A stretch of 64,000 nucleotides of DNA from Agrypnia vestita (lineage: Eukaryota > Arthropoda > Insecta > Trichoptera > Phryganeidae), in the NCBI GenBank assembly GCA_016648135.1, contig JADDOH010010921.1:45366-109365 (forward strand). Direction: 5' to 3'. Positions 9,516 to 21,589 of the stretch are shown one piece after another; within the stretch, counting starts at the first letter, position 1; every line of letters starts with the position of its first letter. Position numbers and translations under genes: made by a program. Below the pieces are notes generated by a model. It did no database searches. It was not told the origin of the DNA and worked only from the letters and a program-made list of their open reading frames with translations.

Positions 9516-12500
9516 TTTGGCTTCATCATTTTAACAAAATATACCTTTGTGGTAACGTTATTCATATAATTAACATGAAAACAATTTGTAGTACAACATT
9601 TCCTTGTCCACATCCTTCTCTAAATCATCACTTTATCATTAAGCTAGTTTTGTTATTATTGAAATATTACCTATATCCGAAAATTTTTCAAATATTAAAC
9701 AAAATTTGGTGGAAAAAATTGACAACTGTCAATAAATCCACCGTTGTAATCATGAGCTAAAAAATAAATTAATAAAAATAGCTGTGGCAGTATCTGTCCA
9801 ACTTTATGCCATGTATCGTCACAGATCACAGTTTGTTTACATATACATAATTAAACCACCGTGCCCGTAAATATACCGGAATAAATGGGCCAAGACAGAC
9901 CTGCGCTCTTAACGTCAGAGTTTATTTGTTCCATATTTACTATAACCTACTGTATACTTTCATTAACAATCATAAAACTATTTTATTCCAACGAACTCCG
10001 TCAAAAGACCTTATACTATCTGTATACACTCCGTAATCCACCTCTCTAAGATATTGCGGGGCGTCATTTCGCAGCCATTATACATTTTGGGTTCTGATCC
10101 GAAAGCGTATCATCCCTTATTTAAATTTAAATAATCACGGAATTAGAAAGTGTCCGTTGAGATAACGACCCCACGAACCATTCCAACTCGGAAATCAGAT
10201 CTGTCAAACATTCTGTCCGTTCACATGACGAAGTTATGGAGATGTGAACTGGCGACGAGCCCTTTGTGCCTCGACTCATCCCCGATTGCCCCAAATTTAC
10301 CCAAAATATACGCTGACACGGTGTATTATTCTTGGACAGTGGTGCCCAAACTAAAATATGGACCTTATATGAGGAATATTCAAGCAAAAGCAACAATATA
10401 CCACCGAGGAGTTTTTGGTATAAATACTAAAAGCTTGTCACTACTCAAGGACATTTCTCGGGAATCTATGTACCCTACATCTTAACGAAAATAAGTTTTC
10501 AAAAACAATTTCCACATCAGTTTTCTTTTTATAAAGTTGTGTAAATAAATAATTAACTTTTAAAGCTAGATATTGCTGTGTTTGCCACCAAATAGTGGAT
10601 ATTGCTGCTTTTGCTATTTACATAATTGAGTATTGCTATCTTTGCTATGAGTCGGCCATTTTGTCACGTGACACATCTTTGGGGGTTGAAAGGCAGGAAT
10701 ATCCACTAAAGTGGATACTCCAGCCTTTATTTTTACACTACAAGGATATTGCTGTCATTGCTTTTAACAGTGACATGGAAACACGATTTTGGAAGGGATA
10801 CAGCTATATTTCCTTTCAAATCTTGTACTAAGTACATTCTAAAAAGGATTTAAAAGTTTTTTTTTTTTCATTTTTTTATGTACTTAATTAACGAAGACGT
10901 TATGAGACCGCCTGAGACTTATAAGAAAGCGCAGACTTTGTCTTACTTTAATACTACAACAGGCTACAAAGCCTAACTTCTGATACAAAATTACCAACCT
11001 ACTGCCGATCTTCACCGAGAACATTTATTTCTTCGACAACGTCTAGATCCATAGCACTTCAAGAGGAGGGTGTAACATTTTTCTACTTTTTAACATTGCT
11101 TACTTAATAACGGAAATACTGAAAGTTTTTTTACCGGGTTATGTATGATACATTGATAGGTGCCAGCTACACCGATACAGTAGTTGTGAGAGGAGAAAAA
11201 ATCCCCGCCCGATCGAGAGAATTCTTCAGTGTGTACGCTTGCGTATGTAAGTAGGTGAAAAAACATATAAATCAAGCTAATTAGACACAATCAGATCAAC
11301 ACAAAGTGTAATTAGTACTTACTGTTTGATGTTGCGATTTATTTGAACAATTTTTACAGGTTAGTTAATGAACAGAAATATTACTTGTTCAAGCTATACC
11401 AATCGTCGACAGAATGGCAGTAGCTATGGCCTACGGGAGGCATCTTTTTACACCTAATTGGCTAAAATGGTTGCTGCGTAACGGCTAGAGTCTGCGGTAG
11501 CTTTCAACCACCACAATTTCCTCCTGGAATGTAATATACTTACAGTGTCCTGTAAAACAGAGAGAAGCAGTATCTCGATTTCTTTGAAAAATGTACTACT
11601 TATCCCGTTTCACTTGATATTGTCATACAAGGAAAAATCAGTGGGAAACCCATGGATAAAGAGGTTTTTTATGTTGAGGTTTTAAACAGGGGTTCATTTG
11701 TATACCTCGCCTTCATTTCTTCGCAACCACGTTAGAGAACCACTGACCTAGGGGATGATTGAGTTTTAGGGGCAAACCCGATATTCATTGTTATTTTGTG
11801 AAACAATCGTCGTAGTTTGAATGGAAACCCACACGACAAAACGGGAGCAAAGTTGTTTAAGGTCCGTAATATCTCCCACCCGTTGGCTAGCAACGACCTA
11901 ATTAATGTTCCAAGCTGGATTTACTCAGAGTCGTTAGGGAAATCTTAAAAACGATGTTAATTGCAAGTATAGCGTTTCATTATTATCTACAATGTTTGCT
12001 TGGTCTTCTATAAACATCGGTCCAAGGTCCATGCGTGTATCACCAAAATTGGTGTAAATAAGACCCTAATTAGACCAATGTTGATCAAATGGTTTATGTA
12101 AACTGCAGTGGAAACCCGAGCGGTGATTTGATGCTCCAGCGATGACAAATAAATTTCAAGCGCATGTTAATTAGTGATTGTTATTGTTAACCTTTCCTAT
12201 AACAGTGCTCAAATTGAAACACATATTTTTCTCGATTAAGTTAGATAAATATGAATATTTTAAACTTTTTACTTGACAAACTCAATTCATGATGGTCTCT
12301 GACACGGTAATTCCACAGACACATCCCGCTTTCGACACGGATTTATAAACCAGCACATAACATAAAACCTACAATGACACAACATGCTTTTGACACGCTA
12401 TTTCAAGCCAATACTTAACCTTTTGTTACCGTAAAATCTAAAATAGGATCAGGGTATAAAGCGGTGTACAAAGCGACCAAAGTAAAATTTGCGTTTTAAT

Positions 12501-13069
12501 GAAGTGATGGTTTGTAAGTGTTTTATAATATTTAACTATAACTGGTTGCGGATATTTTATACGGACCGTATGTTTTTCCGAGCGAAGATTCTCAACGTTT
12601 CGTTGAATTCTTATTCAACGTCATTGTGGAGCGTTCTACATAAGGCAAACCAAACGCAATATCGTTACACGCTTGAAGGAACATATTGGAGCATAAAAAC
12701 AACAACTCCAATATATTTTCAATCTGCGAACACGCATCCAAAGGGAATCTCTGTCACTTCATCAGATTTGACAAGACGAAAATCATATCAACAGAACCGC
12801 ACCTTACACCCAGATTAGTGAGGGAGTCCATCAAAAACATCATGGCTGAAGAAGCTTTATCCCGGTAAACAAAATTGTAATGTACCTATCTCGATGAACG
12901 ACCGCAACATTATGAGATTGTTCGGGAAAATACGGTCGCGGAATAAACATAGGATTGTATATTACTGTAATCTTACTGGTGTATACGTGTGTATCGAGTA
13001 TAAGGGACCCACACAGCAGAAGGAACACCACCAAAATGATGACAGCTAACTCAACGTCCATTGAGCAGA
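9516..13069. other. Intron B: no gene; short internal repeats at 10570-10761
   Basis: AT-rich sequence with ORFs up to 111 codons, overlapping on both strands and without domains. Around 10570, 10599, 10629 and 10745 the word ATATTGCTGT..TTGCT (or close variants) recurs on one strand. Confidence 0.4.
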
Positions 13070-13790
13070 CTAGGCAAAAAAAACGAGCGAGTCTTACAGT
13101 AGTCGCATATGATGTACATCATTTGACATCTCACAATTAAACATATCAATTGAGCAGCGACAGAAATTTACCTAAAAATTTAAAAAAGCTAATACCTATA
13201 TAATTATAAATTAGTAAATACACGTAAAGAAAATGTGTGCGCATTTATTTATTATTGAATTTTACTGCACTAGGTATGTGCCATTGTATCTACATACGCA
13301 TTTTGTTCAGAAATGTGTTTGGTCAATTATATATTTTATTTATTTTCATAGATGGCGGTAGTGTGTCGCTATACATATTGTATAAAAACTTTGAATAAAT
13401 ATTTTAGTAATCACTTAAATTACATAAAATTTGAGAATGTAAATCATTTAGGGTAGTTATTGTTTACATTCATGTAAAAAAAATTAAGTATTTATTGTAT
13501 AGTTTCGAAGATATAAGCCAAAATATATCAAAGTTGCAACATCCACACACTTGACACCAGCCTCGCAACAAATATACAAAGTCAGAAGCGTTGGCTGATA
13601 GTGTTTGTCTTCGCTGAACATTGATTTGTTTGTAAACGGTGATTTTTTTCCATCGCGCGTGCTCCGCGCGCGCTCATTGGTAAAATGAAATTGCGTGCGT
13701 CTTATTTCCTGTTACGCATTTCCGTTCTTTTTCACGAAATCACTGCCACAGGTTGCAGGAAAGCGAGAGGAAAGATGATATACAATTCAT
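13070..13790 (+). repeat. 0.7-kb dispersed repeat, copy 1
   Basis: It recurs in inverted orientation at 47960-48790. Shared landmarks in order are AACGAGCGAG, ACAGTAGTCGCAT, TTTCATAGATGGCGGTAGTG, GGGTAGTTATTGTTTACATT, GCGCGCGCTCATTGG and AATCACT...GCAGGAAAGCGA. The copies differ by many substitutions and small indels. No transposase-like frame is visible. It is probably a non-autonomous DNA element, but I could not fix its termini. Confidence 0.6.
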
Positions 13791-16044
13791 GGCTCATATT
13801 TTATTCCAAGTTCTCAGAAAATGTACTGCAAGGCAGTATAAAAATTTACATCGACATAACAATTCGTTACGTCAAGGTGGGGCTATTCTCGGGGGCGCGT
13901 ACGATCCGGGGGCGCAGGGCTGATTTGTTCAGGCGAATACCCTATCGAGTTACACGATACATTCAAACATTTATTCGTCTTCCATCTAACACGATTTTGT
14001 ATCTTCCGTTTAAAGCCTAGGACTGCCAAAAATAGGCAGTAGAAAAGAGGTAGCACTGAAAAATCTGCGAAATCAATGTTTAAAGTTTTTTTTTCCTTCG
14101 TTATAATAAAAATTTATATTTTATATAATTAATATTCCTGATAGCAACCCAACTACCCCGTGTTGACTCGCCCTGTTCTATTAGCTTTGCTGAACACAAA
14201 TGTATAAGAGAAAATAATTTCGGTAGGGTGTGAATTATTTTCTCTCTTCATAACCGACCCCACCGAAGCGCCACTTTTTAAATAAAATTTACCCAATCGT
14301 AAGTCTCTACATTAGGTCCATCTTCAGACTTCGCGTCAAGTATTTATGAATGTGTATTTGTGCCGAAGGACACAAATTAAGGGTGAATTCACATCTTGTA
14401 ACTTAATGCGCGGGTGATCATCGAGAAACGCGTGTCACATCCTAGAGGAATCCATCCTTATTAAAGAAAACTGACTGAAAAAGGAGATAATGTGAATCTC
14501 GTCTTAATTAATATTTTTTTGATATCCTCTCAAAACGTGTCTGGACCACTCGCGACAATTCCTTCAATTTGCCGGACCTCAGTTGCCACGTATTTATGTA
14601 CGTTGTCTAAGTGTGTGGGTCAAGCGGTATTTTTTGTTATATCGCTAAGTCAGGTCGAATAATTAGATCAATAACTGACACCATAGCTGATGCCTCGTCA
14701 GCGACCATGTCTAATTGTCTCAGATGACGTGAACATTACGAGCTCATACACTAATGAAGGGAGTCGGATCGGGCGGACCTCAACTGCGCGCCTACAGACT
14801 TTCTTTACTACGCTTCTCTTAACATTATTTTATATGGTCTGTGACGTGGACTCCACTCTAACGGAGCCAATCGAGCCCTCCTTAAGCGCGACTTCCGTAA
14901 AGCGAGGCTTCTCGTAATGCCTACTTCCATCCCTTTCTAGTAGAAAGGGATAAAAGTTTACCGAATGCAGGTAGCTTTATGCCTCTCCGGGGTCCTGTTG
15001 AGTGACGCGCTCGATAAATAACAACCCTTTACGATGTGCCTTCTACGCCGCAGCCTGAACCGCACTCCCTGGCGGCGGCCGAAGGCTTCTACGGGAAACT
15101 GTTTCATTTGCGGGGAGGTTTACGGCACAACGGGGATGAAATGGAAATATCAAAGCTCACCGAATTTCTGCGTATGCTTAGACTTATATTCTTTCAGTTA
15201 GCGACCAGTTGAATCGTTATTTTAATTACGATTATTCAAAGGGCGATCATTTGTAAAATCGCAAACACCAATAGTAGTTTTCGCAGACTGGCCAACACAT
15301 GTTCAATTTACATTCTCCAAGCCTGCATTACCTAGCTTCACTTCACGCTTGTTGTAGTTCAAATGCCACTCTAGATGTTCGGTTTGTCAGTTGCAGTCAA
15401 TAAGTGAAATTAGTATTTCTGTTTCCGCGCGTATATTTAATTAAAAAATTATATGTGCCGTAACAATTATCTTAGTAGTTGGTTCAACTTTTTTCTTTTT
15501 GAGTTAATAATGCAGAAATATTGAAATTATTATTAACTACCTGGTCAAATAAAATCACAATTCAGTACAAAATTTGAAGATAGAAATATAGACCAGATTT
15601 TTCCTAATTCATAAATATGTGATATTTCGAGACAATGCTATTTTTAGTTGAAGTAGTCTTGAATTTAAATAAATATTTAGTTGCAATGGATTCATCATAT
15701 TCATTTTTCATATATTTTTTTATTAGGAACAGATGACAAAGCCTTTCACCCAAAAATATTTGAACACAAATCATACCTAAAATGAATTTAAAAGTAATTT
15801 AGTAATTAATTAATAATTAATTAAAGTAAGAACATCCACACATTATCAAATTTTTGATAGTTGTATTTATGTTCTTAATCATTATTCCTTCAAGTATTTG
15901 AATAAATTATGCTAGAGGCATCTTTGGCTTTTTCCATGACAAAGTGTGCATAGATTTTATAGCTGGTAATGATACTTCTCAATATATGAATATATAAAGA
16001 AACTGATTTAGAACATGTATACACCTTTCAAAAAGTTCATAAGG
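13791..16044. other. Intron B: no gene seen
   Basis: Includes the short repeated motif GGATCGGGCGGACCTC at 14764-14806 (also near 46335 and 63295) and a GC-richer block at 15030-15140. An open frame at about 15044-15209 lacks convincing splice sites. Confidence 0.4.
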
Positions 16045-16110
16045 TGATTGGTAAACATTACATTGTGTAAAGTGATCACTTAAGCAAACTCATACAAGTT
16101 CTATAATTTA
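16045..16110 (+). repeat. Dispersed repeat D, partial copy 3
   Basis: Contains ACATTACATTGTGTAAAGTG followed by ATCACTTAAGC, the core of repeat D. Confidence 0.5.
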
Positions 16111-16489
16111 TTTTATTATATTTGGACTTTATTTAATTTAACGTTTTTCATTTATTTTACAACCTATATTCTTACAGCATAATTTCGAAAATGTGAAAAA
16201 GTATCGTTCGCTTATTTTATATGAAATTAAAAAAAAAACGATAAACAGCAAATTGCTCGAAAATACGCCCCCACCTTTTTGCGAGTGATTTGATCCGGTT
16301 TTCAATAAACGGCCGTCAATCTCTCACGGCGATAAACGCAGCCCAACAATTAAGCCGAGAAGAATCCGCTCGAAGATACCGCGGCGTCCCGGGTTTATGG
16401 TCCGTCTGTTTCAGACATAAAATCGGACCCCGGTCGCACTGCGGTTAATTTGTACCATAGTTAACTAGACAAAACGATAAAATTTCGTC

Positions 16490-17010
16490 TCAAAATATCA
16501 TTATATGTTTATGTTTATGTTAATTTATATAGCGCCGTTTTTGCGTAAGAGACGCTTCAAGGGCGCTTTACGGGTGCGACATCCCGAAAAAATGAGTTTT
16601 TAGACTCTTCTTGAAGATTTCCTGGTTCTCCATAAATCGCAACACTAGAGGCAGCTGATTCCACATAGCTGGGCCCGCAAAGCTGAAAGCACGTTCCGCA
16701 AACTTGGTGGATCCAGGTCTCCTTGGTACCACCAGCCTGCAGAGTACCTCCGATTTAGTTGACCGCAGTGTGATAGTATAGGGATAGATGGGCATAGTAT
16801 TAATGTACCGGGCCTCCGTCCCTCTAACGAGGACCTTGTAAGGAATGCAAGGAACTTCGGATGCTTCCGTGAGCTTGTTAAGGTGTGGGTATCCCGGTGG
16901 CAAATCCTGCGGGGACCTGAGTAAAGAGCTTGCTCTTGTAGAGCTGATCGATACGAAGTCTGATGTTTCTGGGTTGAGTTATTTTTAATCTCTGGTGTAT
17001 TGCTCTTGAA
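16490..17010 (-). mobile_element. CR1/L2-group LINE, C-terminal coding fragment
   Basis: The minus-strand frame (16903 down to 16568) ends in LRSTKSEVLCRLVVPR, FAERAFSFAGPAMWNQLPL and FKKSLKTHFF. That string is characteristic of the end of CR1/L2-group reverse transcriptase proteins (VPR..FG.RAFS.AGP..WN.LP...FK..LKTHLF). It is truncated upstream. A second antisense piece of the same kind of element follows at 17345-18040, and the two may have been one insertion. Confidence 0.7.
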
Positions 17011-17344
17011 TCGGATGAATATCTGCCGGTCCTGACTTCCCTTGCCGGGTGTCATGTTTTTGTTTTGTCTTTCTTTTTCCCCTTGATGGGAGGGCATCAT
17101 TCTTCTTTATTTTTTTTTGTCCTGTCTTCGACTTGAAGCTTTCCACTGCCGCCGCCGTGGGATCTCGTCTTTTATTTTATAGAATTAATTTTAAGTATTA
17201 TTATTATTATTCTTGTTATCACTATATGTACTTACTCTATTGTATTTCTTTGATTTTATTATTTACACTTCTATTATTTTGTTATTTTGGGTTCCTTTTA
17301 CTTTTATGTTATTTTCCTTGTATTATAATTATGTATTTTGCTTT

Positions 17345-18040
17345 TTTTAATAAAGACATGTCTTGAGGCGGGGACAGTGAATGATTTTGTTCGAGCGGCC
17401 GTGCCACTTCGCAACGGTTTATACGACCGGTGCGGAGCAGCACGGTCCTGCTTGTTAGTTGAAAAAAAATTTCAACCTGGAGACGATTGAGTAGGACCGA
17501 TATGGAAGCTTTTGCTCTTAGAACGGTCCTGGGTAAGCGGTGGGTACCATTCACTGACCGCAGTGTGAGCCGACTTCCAATGATATTGTCTGGGATACAG
17601 AGGTCGATCAAATATTGTGGTGCTTTTCTTTGAAGACTTTTGTAAACCATCAGAGAGAGTTTGAAATTTATCCGCTCCGGCAGGCGAAGCCAATGTAGCT
17701 ACTTTAGCATTAAGGATATCCGCCAGAACTTTTATGCCTTAAATATAAGCCTCGCCGCAGCATTCATCACTGACTGAAGTCTGTCGAATCGAGTCCTGCA
17801 TATATTGAGTTACAATAGTCCAGCCGCGAGATGACGTATGCACTAATCAGTGACTTTGCTGCGTCTGGGGGAAGGCATTTTTTACAGACTTCATCTGTCT
17901 TAAACCATAGAAACCAGCGCTGAGCTTCGTTCATCCGATTTCTTAGGCTTAGACCTTTCTTTATGTTGATTCCCAGGAGCTTTACCTGTGACGAGGATTT
18001 AATTATGATGCCCGTCGTCGGCAGAATCATATACAATATA
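17345..18040 (-). mobile_element. CR1/L2-group LINE, post-RT coding fragment
   Basis: The minus strand gives VKLLGINIKKGLSLRNRMNE, ISAYVISRLDYCNSIYAGLD, then NAAARLIF, LHWLRLPERINFKLSLMVYK and LQRKAPQYLIDLCIP. These are typical of the region after the RT fingers/palm in L2/CR1 elements. Stops and frameshifts break it. The antisense of its tail contains the GACCGATATGGAAGCTTTTG motif found at three other sites in the window. Confidence 0.75.
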
Positions 18041-18187
18041 CAATTAAGGCATACTGATTTTCTCTGACTTGATCATACCTCATGATGCACATGATATGGT
18101 CATGTGGAGTGTTTTTATTGGTTATTTTTTTTAAATTCCTCTTATTACAACATGACCAATATTCAAAAATAAACAATTGTCTCATTC

Positions 18188-18199
18188 TTTAAGTATTAT
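18188..18199 (+). repeat. Target-site duplication, 5' side of RTE copy
   Basis: TTTAAGTATTAT, repeated exactly at 20327-20338 after the (TAAG)n tail. It fixes the 5' truncation point of the RTE insertion at 18200. Confidence 0.85.
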
Positions 18200-20303
18200 G
18201 AGTGATCTTAGGATAGATGATGCATGGGATTACTTAAAAAATACCCTTTGCGAGTCAGCGAAGGAAGTCTGTGGAACAGCTAAGCAGGGAAGGAAGAAAG
18301 GGGATGCATGGTGGGATGATGACATAAAGGAATTAGTGAAAGAAAAAAGAAAAGCGTGGCTCCATCTTCTGACAGTGAGTGGAGATGAATACGCGGGGGC
18401 AAAAGATGTATACAATGCGTGTAAAAAAAGAGTGAAAGCAGGTGTGAAAGAAAGGAAAGAGCGGCTGAAAAGAGAGGAAGGTTTGAAAATGTCTAAGAAT
18501 TTTGGGGAAAACATCAAATTTTTCTGGAAGGAGGTGAAAAAATCTCGATGTGGGACGGAAAGCAATAGTATGAAAGCTATTAAGTCAGCGAATGGAGAAA
18601 TGTTAATGGATGAAGATAGAATAAAAGATAGATGGATGAACTATTTCCAGGAAACGTATGAGAGTGAGGAGGCTGTAATAGAGGAATCCGTCGATATTCT
18701 CACGGAGAGAAGTATGAATGACGAGAATGAAGTCAGCGAAATAAGTGTGGAAGAAATAAAGTGTGCAATAAAGCATATGAAGAATGGTAAGGCTGTGGGG
18801 TATGATAACGTTGCTGCCGAATATATCAAGGCTGGTGGCCCATCAGTGATTTCGTGGCTTCATACTCTATTTAATAAATGTTTGAAGGAGAGCCACACCC
18901 CTTTGGATTGGAGGAGAGCAGTTATCATGCCTCTCTACAAAGGTAAAGGGTCGAGATTGGAATGCGGGAACTACAGGGCAATCAGCCTTTTAAGCTCGGT
19001 CGGCAAACTTTATGGAAGAATTTTGATAGAAAGAGTAAGGTCGATGACGAAAGAAAAGGTATGGGACGTGCAAGGAGCCTTTGTGGGTGGAAGAGGATGC
19101 ATGGATCAGATATTCTCTCTACGAGTGTTGACGGAAAAGTTTTTAGCGAAAAACCAAAAACTTTTCTGTGCATTTGTAGATCTGCAAAAAGCTTATGATA
19201 GGGTTATTAGAGGAAGGTTATAGAAGGCACTCTCTGATTACAAGGTGAACAGTAAACTTATAGACGCAGTTGCATCCCTTTACGAGGGGAGTACTGCGTG
19301 TGTAAGAATCAATGGATCTTTCACACCGTGGTTTGATATAACAAAAGGTGTCAAACAGGGTTGTGTAATGTCTCCATGGCTGTTCAACTTGTATATGGAT
19401 AATTGTGTGAAAGAACTGGAATGTATGAATATAGGAGCGAAAATGAGTGATTTGATTGTATGCTGTTTACTGTACGCGGATGATGCGGTATTAATGGCAA
19501 ATAGCGAACAAGACCTACAAAGTCTAGTTAGCAGGATGTATGATGTATGCAAGGAAAGTGACCTTATTATGAATGTAAAGAAGTCAAAAGTAATGGTATT
19601 CGAGAAGGAGGAAAGTAAGACAACGTGTGAAATACTAGTAGGCAATGAATGTTTGGAACAAGTAGATGAGTTTGTGTACTTGGGAAGTATGTTCGATAGA
19701 AGAGGGAATGTTGAGAAAGATATAGAGAGGAGAGTGACTGCCGGGAATAGGGTGAACGGTGCTTTGAATGCAATAATTTCTAATAAAAATATGTCTACCG
19801 AGGCAAAACTGGCGGTACATAATGGAGTTCTGGTACCGACACTAATGTATGGAAGTGAAGCCTGGAGCTGGCAGAAGAGGAACGAAAGAAGATTGAATGC
19901 AGTGGAGATGAGGTCCCTTAGACGTATGTGTGGTAAATCCATGTATGATAGAGTAAAGAATGAAGATATTAGGAAGGAATGTAAAGCTGATCGTAGCATA
20001 ATACAGAGAATAAAAATAGGGTCGCTCAGGTGGTTTGGGCATGTTGAGCGAATGAATGAGGAAAGAATGGTAAGAAAGATATATGATGCAAGTGTTGACG
20101 GCGCCAGAAAAAGAGGGCGACCACGGAAGACGTGGCATGACCAGATTAACCAGATACTGGAAGATGGTCCTGTTAGAAGTCTGAACAACCGTCGAGCTTG
20201 CATGTGAAGATGTATGAATGTAGACGAAGCGAAAGTTGTATGTCAGGACAGAAGAGTATGGCGCTCTATCCTCTCTGCCTACCCCCTCGGGGAAACGGCG
20301 TGA
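18200..20303 (+). pseudogene. RTE-type reverse transcriptase, broken by two stops
   Basis: The frame is continuous from the truncation to 20303 except for TAG at 19221-19223 and TGA at 20205-20207. RT landmarks in order: LECGNYRAISLLSSVGKLY (block 2), FVDLQKAYDRV (motif A, catalytic Asp), GVKQGCVMSPWLFNLYMD (motif B) and YADD (motif C) at 19473-19484. FVYLGS...LMYGSEAW follows, and the C-terminus is RWFGHVERMNEERMVRKIYD, GRPRKTWHDQ. The first stop lies just after motif A, where the family usually has Trp (TGG to TAG). The second is ACM-stop-RCMNV, where the 8.6-kb copy has Arg (AGA to TGA). Both are single-base changes, so the copy was probably coding when it inserted and cannot make full-length RT now. 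The first dozen codons of the ORF that opens at 18177 belong to the flank. Confidence 0.85.
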
Positions 20304-20326
20304 TGGTAAGTAAGTAAGTAAGTAAG
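18200..20326 (+). mobile_element. 5'-truncated RTE-type LINE with 12-bp TSD
   Basis: It is bounded by the exact 12-bp duplication TTTAAGTATTAT and ends in a (TAAG)n tail at about 20304-20326. The N-terminal endonuclease domain is absent, as expected from incomplete reverse transcription. The coding part covers a linker, the reverse transcriptase and a C-terminal domain. It lies in the same orientation as the host gene and is the most complete retrotransposon in the window. Confidence 0.88.
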
Positions 20327-20338
20327 TTTAAGTATTAT
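20327..20338 (+). repeat. Target-site duplication, 3' side of RTE copy
   Basis: TTTAAGTATTAT, the partner of 18188-18199. Confidence 0.85.
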
Positions 20339-20589
20339 TACATATGTGGGGTATGAAATCGAAGGCAGCGATATTCAAAAAATTTAGAAAATGTTGTGAA
20401 TGCAGTCACCGAGCATTACTAATTTAAAATGAACTAAATTTTAGATTTTATGTATCCATCTTGTACACTGTTATCTATAAGATTATTATTGAAATAGGTG
20501 TAAACCGTTGAATTAAAATAAACATATAAAATAAGAGTTTGTGCATCCTGCAGCCGCACACTACCCCGCTAGTTCAGAAAATACCAGAT

Positions 20590-20940
20590 TTCCGATATTG
20601 TTTATTGTTTATTTTACATTTGTTTAACGTAAATAACTAATAACTCTACACAAGGCAAACCCTGTTCTGTAGCAGATATTCTCACTTAAAAGTTATGTAA
20701 TAGTATTAAAGAATTGTAAAAAAATAACAATAGTAAAGAAAAAGAAAAGTAAAAATAAATATGAAAGCAGGACAAAAATTTTTAGTATATACAAACACAA
20801 TAATGCATGAATCTAAAAGAAAATAAAATATTAATATAAAGTGAAGATAAAAATTTAAGTAGATAAAGCAGGATGACAATTTAGTAGTAGATACAAGTAC
20901 AAGAATACCTTCATGATTCTAAAAGAAAAGAAAAAATATA
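20590..20940 (-). mobile_element. LINE 3'-UTR fragment, inverted partner of 21590-22075
   Basis: Its start TTTATTGTTTATTTTACATT is the reverse complement of the 3' end near 22040-22070. Further words match: GTTCTGTAGCAG...ATTCTCA here and TGAGAATAACTGCCACAGAAC there. Confidence 0.6.
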
Positions 20941-21240
20941 CCCACTTTAGACCCCGCCCCCTCTCACTCTCTTTCGGTAGATCCTTGATGGTTCATTAGG
21001 CTAATCAGTGCATGTTTGTCCCTGACAAGACTAACACGCATGTGATCAATTATTGGTGGAAGTGTAACAATACTATGGTTGAGGTGTGTAGTATTGTGAA
21101 TGTAGTGGTGTAGTGTTGGTCCTGACGAAGAGACAGGTACGTCTCGAAACCGGTAGACCTAAAATCTGGTAGTGGTTTTTACAAAGTTAACTAACAATCT
21201 GTTATAATGTCTAACCACAAAGTTAATGCTTTAAATATTA
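20941..21240 (+). mobile_element. Penelope-like element remnant, family A copy 1
   Basis: It starts CCCACTTTAGACCCCGCCCC and ends near AATGTCTAACCACAAAGTTA. Related copies lie at about 39262-39519, 44200-44290 (minus), 44325-44535 and 51900-52075 (minus). It has no coding sequence. PLE membership is inferred from the hammerhead fold at 21118-21159 and from nesting with a GIY-YIG-bearing PLE at 39.5 kb. Confidence 0.6.
21118..21159 (+). ncRNA. Predicted hammerhead ribozyme, PLE family A copy 1
   Basis: In order: GGTC (stem I, 21118-21121), CTGACGA (21122-21128), one extra A, GAGAC (21130-21134), loop AGGTAC, GTCTC (21141-21145), GAAA (21146-21149), palindrome CCGG (21150-21153) in place of stem III, TA (cleavage expected after 21155), and GACC (21156-21159) pairing with GGTC. 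All core residues are present. The self-complementary four-base stem III suggests action as a dimer, as reported for PLE hammerheads. The extra A after CTGACGA departs from the textbook core. Activity is inferred, not shown. Confidence 0.75.
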
Positions 21241-21263
21241 ATAATAAAAAATATAATTTTTTT

Positions 21264-21438
21264 AACTAGAGATTCGAACACGGAATACGTGTCACATCAA
21301 TATTCTTATTATTTTCAAATTAAGTTAAACGCTTTGCGATGAAAATAGGACTAACTTGCTGGTCTGGAGTGAGAATCGAACCCGCGACCTTTGGATCACA
21401 AGGCGAGAGTCCTAACCACAAGCCCAACCAGCTATCCT
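21264..21438 (-). mobile_element. tRNA-derived SINE, full-length-like copy
   Basis: The minus strand has a tRNA-like head with TTGTGGTTAGGACTCTCGCC, a GCGGGTTCGATTCTC B box and CCAGCAAGTTAGTCC. A tRNA-unrelated body ends GACACGTATTCCGTGTTCGA. The same structure occurs in sense at 36980-37157; partial copies lie at 24870-24928 (head) and 26724-26827 (body). It should be transcribed by RNA polymerase III if active. Confidence 0.75.
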
Positions 21439-21589
21439 TTCCAGCCACATTTCATATAAATATATAGGCTATGTTTCCTATAAAATATCGAATTCAGCAC
21501 ATTATAAATTAGTACTGATGACTGCATTCAAACTTTTCTTGCATACTGCCTTTTCTTTTATACCAATGCAATTAATTTCAGGGTACCTA

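Noticed and set aside
15044..15209. Additional host exon
   Set aside because: The frame is open and GC-richer at its start, but no matching acceptor/donor pair with the required phase 1 was found.
19280..20203. 307-codon antisense ORF
   Set aside because: It mirrors the RTE reverse transcriptase frame on the plus strand, which has clear RT motifs; the antisense product shows none.
21357..21435. tRNA gene on the minus strand
   Set aside because: The tRNA-like part continues into a repeated body ending in ACACGTATTCCGTGTTC, present at other sites, so it is a SINE.
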